A stretch of DNA of 64,000 bases from JAIVJZ01 sp035645695 (GTDB lineage Bacteria > Acidobacteriota > Blastocatellia > Pyrinomonadales > Pyrinomonadaceae), in assembly GCA_035645695.1 (NCBI GenBank), contig DASQMC010000080.1:47580-111579 (forward strand). Direction: 5' to 3'. Made by a program: the position numbers and the translations under genes. Each line of letters begins with the position of its first letter. Within the stretch, counting starts at the first letter, position 1. This document shows, piece after piece, positions 58,694-64,000 of this stretch. The notes under the pieces were generated by a model that saw nothing but the letters and a program-made list of their open reading frames with translations, was not told where the DNA came from and did no database searches.

Positions 58694-58784
58694 ATCGTAA
58701 ATCGTGAATCGTAAATCGTGAATAGATAAAGACAGGTTTTCTCTATTCACGATTTACGATTCACGATTCACGATTCACGATTCC
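58691..58784. repeat. Heptad inverted repeat, family D (TAAATCG/TGAATCG)
   Basis: Units TAAATCG, TAAATCG? read as TAAATCG/TGAATCG in steps of seven, a centre with AGATAAAGACAGG, and CGATTTA/CGATTCA units. The TAA of the first unit is the rtcB stop codon. It reaches the stop of the topoisomerase gene on the other side. Confidence 0.88.
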
Positions 58785-59849
58785 TCAGGCGCGCAGGAGT
58801 TTCAGGAGGGCGCGTTCTTCCGGCAGGTATTCCGGTTGCTGGCGTCCGATGCGGCGGCGTTCGCGGCGCGGGCGAAACTCGTCGAGCGTAATGCCCTGAC
58901 AGTAGCGTTCGAGGACGGCCGGGTGGATGTAGCTGGAGCGGCAGACGGCCGGGGTGTTGCCGAGGTGCTCGGCCACGGCGCGGACGGCGTGCAGGATATT
59001 GCGCTTCGCCTGTTTGTCGTTTTCGGGCTTGCCGAGTTCGGCGAGTTCGACGGCGCACAAAAGCGTGCCGCCCCACGTGCGGAAATCCTTGGCGGAGAAT
59101 TCGGGCGCGGTCGCCGCCTTGATGTACTCGTTCACGTCGCGCGGCTTGATGCAGACGGGGCGCTTGTTCTCCGCATCCAGGTATTGAAACAGCCGCTTGC
59201 CGCGCAGCGATTGGATGTCGCGCATGAGCGTCGCCAATTCTTCGTCAACGAGTATGCGCCGGTGCTTGATGTGGTGCTTGCCGACGAAAGAGAAGACGAG
59301 GCGGCCGCCCCGCTTGATCTCCAGATGACGGTTGCGCAGCGTCGTGATGCCGTAGGTGCGATAGCGCATGACGCTCTCTTCGGAGCCGACGCGAAAGTAG
59401 AGGTCGTTGATGAGACGGACGATGACGGCGAGCACGCGTTCGCGCGGCAATCCTTCGAGCGCGATGTCTTCGTTGGTGCGGCGGCGCAGGTTTTTGAGTT
59501 GTTCGCCGAAGCGTTCGATCTTGGCGTACTTGCGTCGTGCCTGCCGGGCGGCGAAGGCCGTGTGATAGATGCGCTGCACGCGCCCGGAGGCGTCGAGGCC
59601 GATGGCCTGCAAAGGACCGCGCGCCGCCGGGCAGATGCGCACCTCCCGCCACGCCGGGGGAATGACGAGCGACTTGAGGCGTGCGAGCGTGGCCTCGTCC
59701 CTGAGCGAGTTGCCCGCGGCATCTTCGTAACGAAAGCCGCCGCGTTTCGTGCCGCGTCGCCGCCACCAGCGACAGCGCGCGCCGCGCGTTACGCTCTCCA
59801 CCGCGTTCTTCCCCGGTCTGTTTTCCAGTAAAGCCTGCGCGCTCGACAT
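58785..59849 (-). CDS. DNA topoisomerase IB
   Basis: A 354-residue poxvirus/eukaryote-like type IB enzyme, as found in many bacteria. RLKSLVIPPAWREVRICP begins the core; YRTYGITTLRNRHLEIK, FSFVGKHHIKHRR and KDFRTWGGTLLCAVEL carry the catalytic Arg/Lys/His set; the nucleophile Tyr is in VCRSSYIHPAV near residue 313. It relaxes supercoils of both signs without ATP. The ATG at 59849 has AGGAGGTGA seven bases upstream; the frame extends to a GTG at 59912 but with no ribosome site. It ends in a family D repeat and is convergent with rtcB. Confidence 0.92.
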   Translation of the reverse strand: MSSAQALLENRPGKNAVESVTRGARCRWWRRRGTKRGGFRYEDAAGNSLRDEATLARLKSLVIPPAWREVRICPAARGPLQAIGLDASGRVQRIYHTAFAARQARRKYAKIERFGEQLKNLRRRTNEDIALEGLPRERVLAVIVRLINDLYFRVGSEESVMRYRTYGITTLRNRHLEIKRGGRLVFSFVGKHHIKHRRILVDEELATLMRDIQSLRGKRLFQYLDAENKRPVCIKPRDVNEYIKAATAPEFSAKDFRTWGGTLLCAVELAELGKPENDKQAKRNILHAVRAVAEHLGNTPAVCRSSYIHPAVLERYCQGITLDEFRPRRERRRIGRQQPEYLPEERALLKLLRA

Positions 59850-59940
59850 CGCCAAAGTCACCTCCTCGTCCCAGCGGAAGTTCGAGCCGACATGTTGCTG
59901 GCGAGGGGTCACGAAAATATAACGGCGCGGGAAAACGTGA

Positions 59941-60028
59941 AAGGTTTCAAGTTTCAGGTTTCAGGTTTCAAGTCTGAATGTCGCTCATTCTTTAACTTGA
60001 AACCTGAAACCTGAAACTTGAAACCTTT
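59941..60028. repeat. Heptad inverted repeat, family A, centre A2
   Basis: AAGGTTTCAAGTTTCAGG-type units, the centre CTGAATGTCGCTCATTC, and the mirror CTTGAAA/CCTGAAA units; the arms match almost perfectly. The centre is the exact reverse complement of that at 63158-63307. Confidence 0.9.
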
Positions 60029-60031
60029 AGT

Positions 60032-60778
60032 CTAATTCGCCGTCTGCGCGTTGGTCTGTTGCGGGTGCTCGGCGGGGACGTAGTAGAGGATGCGGTTGCA
60101 GTTGTCGCAGGTGATGATCTCTTCGCCGAGGCGAACCTGCGACATGACGTGCGGGCGCAACGACATGAAACAGGCCGAGCATGAATTGTTGCGCGCTTCG
60201 GCCACGGCGACGCCGCCGCGAATGCGCGTGCTGATGCGGTTGTACATCGCCGCCATCGGCTTCGGCAATTCCGCCGCCATTCGTTCGCGTTCGGAGCGCA
60301 GGGCTGTAAGTTGGTCGGCCTGCGTGCGCGTCTGTTCTTCAAACGCCTTGAGCTTCTCTTCCAACTCCGTGCGCAGCCCTGCGATCTGGGGCTCGTGCTC
60401 GCCGATCTCTTTCTCCGCGCCTTCGAGGGATTCCATCTGTTCGAGCACTTTCGTTTCGAGTTCGGAGATGTGCTTGCGCGCCGCGTCGGCCTCGCGTATG
60501 GCGGCGGCATATTCCTTCTCGTTGGTCGAAGACATCAACGCGCGGTCGGCGTGCTGCGCCTTGGTGCGCGTCTCGGCGATCTCGGCTTCGAGTCGCGTGC
60601 GTTCGGAGCGCGCCCCATCGCGGCGGGTTTCGATGGCGCGAAATTCAAAAGCGCGCTGCTCGAATTCTTTTTCGATCTCAGCGCGCCTCTGTGGAATGGC
60701 GTTTAACTCGGCTTCTAGCCTTCTGATATTTGTGTCCGTGTGCTGCAAAGCAATTAACTGTGCTAACTCCGCTTTCAC
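60032..60778 (-). CDS. Coiled-coil protein with C4 zinc ribbon (zf-RING_7 type)
   Basis: A 248-residue protein: about 180 residues of coiled coil with Glu/Arg-rich heptads (SSTNEKEYAAAIREADAARK marks the family), then a zinc ribbon with NSCSACFMSLRP and ITCDNCNRILYY. Members occur in nearly all Acidobacteria and other bacteria; a role in nucleic-acid binding or cell-surface/chaperone functions has been suggested. I choose the GTG at 60778 because GGAGGG lies ten bases upstream and the family N-terminus begins there; the frame continues to an ATG at 60838. The end is Gln/Thr-rich. Confidence 0.85.
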   Translation of the reverse strand: MKAELAQLIALQHTDTNIRRLEAELNAIPQRRAEIEKEFEQRAFEFRAIETRRDGARSERTRLEAEIAETRTKAQHADRALMSSTNEKEYAAAIREADAARKHISELETKVLEQMESLEGAEKEIGEHEPQIAGLRTELEEKLKAFEEQTRTQADQLTALRSERERMAAELPKPMAAMYNRISTRIRGGVAVAEARNNSCSACFMSLRPHVMSQVRLGEEIITCDNCNRILYYVPAEHPQQTNAQTAN

Positions 60779-60863
60779 TTCGGGTATTCCCTCCAAATAT
60801 CTGACAACAACGGTCTGTTTTATGCTTCGCCTAGACACGAATCATCGCACAACCTTAAGGATG

Positions 60864-60981
60864 GTGACAAGCGACGAGAGAAAACGTTGACGGATGACAA
60901 ATAAGAGGCGACAGGGAGAAGCCTTCTCTTTGCTCCCGCCACCCGTCATTCGTCACCCGTCATTCGTCACCCGTCATTCGC
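60864..60981. repeat. Heptad inverted repeat, family G (GTCACCC/GTCATTC)
   Basis: The right arm reads GTCATTC, GTCACCC, GTCATTC, GTCACCC, GTCATTC in steps of seven; the left arm (60864-60915) is degenerate (GTGACAA, GATGACA, GCGACAG). The right arm includes the final codons and the TGA stop of the quinone oxidoreductase gene. Confidence 0.78.
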
Positions 60982-61968
60982 CACTTTCAAAACTATCTTG
61001 CCGAAAGTTTCGTTCGATTCAAGGCGCTCGTGCGCGGCGCGTATGTCGGCGAGGGCGAACACGCTGTCGATGACGGGGCGGAGCACGCCGCGCGCGAGGA
61101 GCGGTAAGACGTGCGCGGCGAACAGGCGCGTGGCGCGCGCCTTCTCTTCGCTTGAGCGGGCGCGCAAGATTGTGCCCGTGAGGCTCAGGCGTTTGCCCAT
61201 GACCTGACGGAAGTCGAGCGGCGCGCTCTTTCCCGCCATCGTGCCGACGAGCAACAGGCGGCCTCGCGGGGCGAGCGCGTCGAGGTTCGCGCCGAGGTAA
61301 TTCGCGCCGACGAGATCGAGTATCACGTTCACGCCCGCGCCGTTCGTCCAGGCTTTCGCCGCGTCGGCAAACACCTGCGGGTCTTCGCCGACGACGCACG
61401 CCTCGTCGAGACCATAGGCGCGCGCGCGTTCGAGTTTGACGGCGGTGCGGCGCGCCGTGCCGAGAGTCTGCGCTCCGGCGGCGCGCGCGAGTTGGACGGC
61501 GGCAAGGCCGACGCCCGACCCGGCGGCGTGGATGATCACGCGCTCGCCCATCGCCAAACCCCCCTGCGTGAACAACGCGTCGTGCGCCGTAATGAAAGCC
61601 TCCGGCACGGCCGCCGCTTCTTCCCAACCGAGGTTCGCGGGAATTTCCGCGAGCGCGTTTTCCGGCACGACCACATATTCGGCCTGCGCCCCGCCGCCCG
61701 TGATGCCGAACACGCGCGCGCCCGCGCGCCACCTTCGCGCGTCCGCCCCCGAAGCCTCGACCTCGCCCGCGAACTCCAACCCCGGAACGTCCGGCGGCAC
61801 GCCCGGCGGCGCGGGATAAGCCCCACGCCGCTGCAACAGGTCGGCGCGATTCAACGCCGCCGCGCGCACGCGCACGCGCACGCGGTCGCCCGCCGCTTCC
61901 GGCCGCTCCATCTCCACCACTTCCAGCCCCTCAACCCCGCCGTGAGTAACGATCTTGATTGCGCGCAT
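60967..61968 (-). CDS. NADPH:quinone oxidoreductase-like medium-chain reductase (zinc-free)
   Basis: A 333-residue protein of the PIG3/QOR class: LNRADLLQRRGAYPAPPGVPPDVPGLEFAGEV in the catalytic domain, HAAGSGVGLAAVQLARAAGA (NADPH site), LDLVGANYLGANLDALAPRGRLLLVGTMAG. The zinc ligands of alcohol dehydrogenases are absent. It reduces quinones or enones; the natural substrate is open. The ATG lies three bases from a family D repeat and its last residues (ANDG) and stop lie in family G. So both ends of the gene are bounded by repeats. Confidence 0.88.
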   Translation of the reverse strand: MRAIKIVTHGGVEGLEVVEMERPEAAGDRVRVRVRAAALNRADLLQRRGAYPAPPGVPPDVPGLEFAGEVEASGADARRWRAGARVFGITGGGAQAEYVVVPENALAEIPANLGWEEAAAVPEAFITAHDALFTQGGLAMGERVIIHAAGSGVGLAAVQLARAAGAQTLGTARRTAVKLERARAYGLDEACVVGEDPQVFADAAKAWTNGAGVNVILDLVGANYLGANLDALAPRGRLLLVGTMAGKSAPLDFRQVMGKRLSLTGTILRARSSEEKARATRLFAAHVLPLLARGVLRPVIDSVFALADIRAAHERLESNETFGKIVLKVANDG

Positions 61969-61971
61969 GCT

Positions 61972-62127
61972 TGAATCGTAAATCGAAATTAGTAAATCGT
62001 GAATCGAAATTAGTAAATCGTGAATCGTAAATCGTGAATAGACGAAAGACGTAAATCGTGAATCGTAAATCGTGAATAGAAAGAACCGGCTTTATCTATT
62101 CACGATTTACGATTCACGATTTACGAG
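61972..62127. repeat. Composite heptad repeat, family D, expanded left side
   Basis: Several GTAAATC/GTGAATC blocks are separated by AATTA(G) and AGACGAAAGAC joints on the left, with a single TTCACGA/TTTACGA right arm. It looks like successive partial duplications of one element. It fills the gap between the divergent oxidoreductase and lipid-kinase genes and runs to within three bases of each start. Confidence 0.85.
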
Positions 62128-62130
62128 TTA

Positions 62131-63156
62131 ATGTTTTGCCCCGTTATGAGTGTTCGAGCCGAGATATTCGTCGTCGTCAATTACAAGGCCGCGCGGGCGC
62201 GCGCCGCGTGGGCGCAGGTGGAGAGCGTGCTTGCGGAGAACGGCGTGCGCTTTGATGCGCATGAAGCGAAGGGTGTGGGCGAGGCGCAAACGTCGGCGCG
62301 CGCCGCCCTGCGTGGGGGTTACAGGACGATTGCCGTCGTCGGCGGCGACGGCACGCTCGGCGAGGTGGTGACGGGATTTTTTGAACCGGAAAGCGGAGAC
62401 TTGACGGCGACGACAGCCACGACGGCGACGACGGCCACGCCCGCGCGCATCAATCCCGAAGCCGCGCTCGCCGTCCTGCCCGCGGGCACGGGCAACGATT
62501 TCGCGCGCGGGCAGGACGGCGAGCGCCCATCGCTCGAACGCTGGCTCGAACGTTTGATCAAACACAGCCGCCGCAATGCCCGCGAGACGACGACACGCCC
62601 CGTCGATGTGCTGCGCGGCGCAATCGGAGACGACGCTCGCCCGTTCTTCTGTCTGAACGCGGCCACGCTCGGCATCGGCGCGGAGGTGGCGGGGCGCGTC
62701 GCGGCGCAGGGCAGACGGGTGCGGCAATTTTCGGGCGAGGCGCGTTTCGCGCTCGCGGCCGTGCAAGCCCTCGCGCGCTGGCGTGCGCGCGGTATCTCGG
62801 TGCGTGTGGATGACGGGGAAGCGTTCGAGTGCGCGACGAATCTCGTGGCGGTTGCCAACAGTCCTTACGCGGGCGGCGGCATGATGTTCTCGCCGGAGGC
62901 GCGCACGGACGACGGCCTGCTCGATGTCGTCACGGCCTGCCGCCTCACGCGCCGCTCGCTCATACGCGAAATGACACGCATTCACAGCGGCGGCCACGTC
63001 AGGAACCCGCGCGTGCGCATCTTGCGCGGAGAGCGCGTGCGCATCGAACACCTCGCGCCCGCCGACAGAATCGCGGTCGAAGCCGACGGCGACGTGCGCG
63101 GCCACACCCCGCTTGAGTTCCGCGTCCTCGCGGGCGCGCTCAAAGTGGTTTACTGA
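62131..63156 (+). CDS. Diacylglycerol/lipid kinase family protein (DagK/YegS-like)
   Basis: A 341-residue kinase: VVVNYKAARARAAW, the nucleotide motif VVGGDGTLGEVVTG near residue 71, LPAGTGNDFARG near 119, and in the C-terminal beta-sandwich PYAGGGMMFSPEARTDDGLLDVV. About 15 extra residues, a Thr/Ala repeat coded by 9-bp units, sit between motifs one and two. It phosphorylates diacylglycerol or a similar lipid. The start is uncertain: ATGs at 62131 and 62146 both lack a ribosome site, as the family D repeat touches them. Confidence 0.85.
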   Translation: MFCPVMSVRAEIFVVVNYKAARARAAWAQVESVLAENGVRFDAHEAKGVGEAQTSARAALRGGYRTIAVVGGDGTLGEVVTGFFEPESGDLTATTATTATTATPARINPEAALAVLPAGTGNDFARGQDGERPSLERWLERLIKHSRRNARETTTRPVDVLRGAIGDDARPFFCLNAATLGIGAEVAGRVAAQGRRVRQFSGEARFALAAVQALARWRARGISVRVDDGEAFECATNLVAVANSPYAGGGMMFSPEARTDDGLLDVVTACRLTRRSLIREMTRIHSGGHVRNPRVRILRGERVRIEHLAPADRIAVEADGDVRGHTPLEFRVLAGALKVVY

Positions 63157-63157
63157 A

Positions 63158-63307
63158 AAGGTTTCAAGTTTCAGGTTTCAGGTTTCAAGTTAAAGAATGA
63201 GCGACATTCAGACTTGAAACCTGCTTTTACCTGAAACTTGAAACCTTTTCAGTCTTGAAACCTGAAACTTGAAACCTTTTCAGTCTTGAAACTTGAAACC
63301 TGAAACC
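63158..63307. repeat. Heptad inverted repeat, family A, centre A2, with extra right-arm copies
   Basis: AAGGTTTCAAGTTTCAGG units, the centre GAATGAGCGACATTCAG, then CTTGAAA/CCTGAAA units followed by further copies separated by CTTTTCAGT joints. The centre is the reverse complement of that at 59941-60028. It reaches the rpiB stop codon. Confidence 0.88.
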
Positions 63308-63766
63308 CTACGAGAGCGTCTCGCGTCGTTCGATGTCGAGCACTTTGTCGAGGCGGCGGCGGTGGCGCGGTTCGCCGTTGAAGCGCGCGCCGACGAAGGC
63401 GCGGACGATCTCGGTCGCCACTTCGATGCCGACGACGCGCGCGCCGAGACAGAGGACGTTGCAGTCGTCGTGCTCGCGCGACTGGTGCGCCGAGTAGGTG
63501 TCGCCGCACAGGGCGGCGCGCACGCCGCGCAGTTTGTTCGCCGCCACGGATGCCCCTACGCCGCTGCCGCAGATGATGATGCCGCATTCGGCGACGCGGT
63601 CGCGCACGGCCTCTCCGACCTTCACGGCGTAGTCGGGATAGTCGTCGGCCTGCGTGCCGTCGTGCGTGCCGAAGTCTTCGATCTCGTGCCCCGCGGCGGT
63701 GAGGATTGCAATGATGTGTTCGTTCAGCGGGTAGCCGCCGTGATCCGCGCCGATGGCGATCTTCAT
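63308..63766 (-). CDS. rpiB: Ribose 5-phosphate isomerase B
   Basis: A 152-residue RpiB/LacAB sugar-phosphate isomerase: MKIAIGADHGGYPLNEHI, EDFGTHDGTQADDYPDYAVKVGEAV, GIIICGSGVGASVAANKLRGVRAALC (phosphate/active-site Cys region) and the His of SAHQSREHDDCNVLCLGARV. It interconverts ribose- and ribulose-5-phosphate. GGTGGA lies seven to eight bases before the ATG at 63766. It follows the transketolase gene (63794-) on the same strand, forming a pentose-phosphate pair. Its stop borders a family A repeat. Confidence 0.93.
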   Translation of the reverse strand: MKIAIGADHGGYPLNEHIIAILTAAGHEIEDFGTHDGTQADDYPDYAVKVGEAVRDRVAECGIIICGSGVGASVAANKLRGVRAALCGDTYSAHQSREHDDCNVLCLGARVVGIEVATEIVRAFVGARFNGEPRHRRRLDKVLDIERRETLS

Positions 63767-63793
63767 TCTTATTTCCACCCCGGCAGCTTTCAC

Positions 63794-64000
63794 CTAGCGC
63801 GCCAGCACGGAGCGCGCGCGCGCCACGACGTTCTCGACGTTGAAGCCGAGGTTCTTGAGCGCCACGTCGCCGGGAGCCGACGCGCCGAAGCGGTCGAGGC
63901 ACACGCAGTCGCCTGCGAGACCCGTGTAGCGCGCCCAACCCAAACTTGCGGCGGCTTCGACGGCGAGGCGCGCGGTGACTGTCGGCGGCAAGACCTCTTC
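63794..64000 (-). CDS. tkt: Transketolase, C-terminal end (cut by window)
   Basis: The frame is open to the right edge and ends at 63794. The visible end reads EEVLPPTVTARLAVEAAASLGWARY, DRFGASAPGDVALKNLGFNVENVVARA, the last segment of the transketolase C-terminal domain (RLAVE...W..Y, the DxFGxSAP motif). It transfers two-carbon units in the non-oxidative pentose-phosphate pathway. It ends 28 bases before rpiB starts. Confidence 0.88.
   Translation of the reverse strand, partial: EEVLPPTVTARLAVEAAASLGWARYTGLAGDCVCLDRFGASAPGDVALKNLGFNVENVVARARSVLAR

Noticed and set aside
7359..63307. CRISPR arrays suggested by many short repeats
   Set aside because: Units are 7 bp, contiguous and inverted; there are no spacers of constant length and no cas genes.

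Overview
The window joins two kinds of DNA. Positions 1 to about 6330 are AT-richer and carry plasmid/phage-type genes. From about 6373 to the end is a GC-rich chromosome with dense, mostly metabolic and housekeeping genes. S46 and M16 peptidases, an RtcB ligase with an intein, topoisomerase IB, the fadN-fadA-fadE set and the many short-unit intergenic repeats together suggest an Acidobacteriota genome, probably Blastocatellia. That assignment is an inference from gene content, not a computed placement.

Region 1-6372 is the right end of an integrated element. It holds a P-loop ATPase cut by the window edge, a small hypothetical gene, a 600-base non-coding stretch, a winged-helix replication-type protein, an excisionase-like HTH protein, a ParB-methyltransferase fusion, a frame-broken zinc-ribbon gene, an XRE repressor facing a SWIM zinc-finger gene across an operator-bearing promoter pair, and a plasmid-type small protein. 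It ends inside a tRNA-Ala(GGC) gene whose 5' part (acceptor, D and anticodon arms) is intact while no proper 3' half follows. No integrase is visible; it would lie to the left.

Region 6473-23700 holds enoyl-CoA hydratase, a PilZ protein, 3-hydroxyacyl-CoA dehydrogenase, thioredoxin reductase, a serine hydrolase, an HxlR regulator, a two-subunit M16 peptidase, a membrane protein with its winged-helix regulator, isoprenyl transferase, a DUF4173 membrane protein, an ATP-grasp enzyme and an M48 lipoprotein protease. Region 23700-40900 holds a solo HicB, an S46 peptidase, a membrane-anchored ClpB-like double AAA protein, an aconitase-CYTH-DUF2905-DUF488 operon, an MFS transporter, DoxX, a ferredoxin-NADP-reductase-like protein and an SGNH hydrolase. 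Region 40830-48530 is a fatty-acid beta-oxidation operon (fadN, fadA, fadE) with ybaK and hicBA lodged inside it; its promoter spacer contains a TGAATGA-N4-TCATTCA operator like that of TetR-type fatty-acid regulators. Region 48900-64000 holds PDZ and other secreted proteins, an RsbW/STAS partner-switch pair, aroA-aroK-rtcB (rtcB carries a 159-residue mini-intein), topoisomerase IB, a zinc-ribbon coiled-coil protein, quinone oxidoreductase, a DagK-like lipid kinase, rpiB and the end of transketolase.

The most striking feature is a set of about seventeen intergenic elements on the chromosomal side. Most are built of tandem 7-bp units facing an inverted copy across a short centre. At least eight unit families occur. 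They sit exactly in gene-gene gaps, often supply the stop codon and last residues of the gene before, and often end within about ten bases of the next start codon, leaving no room for a Shine-Dalgarno site. They resemble in design the heptanucleotide STRR repeats of heterocystous cyanobacteria.
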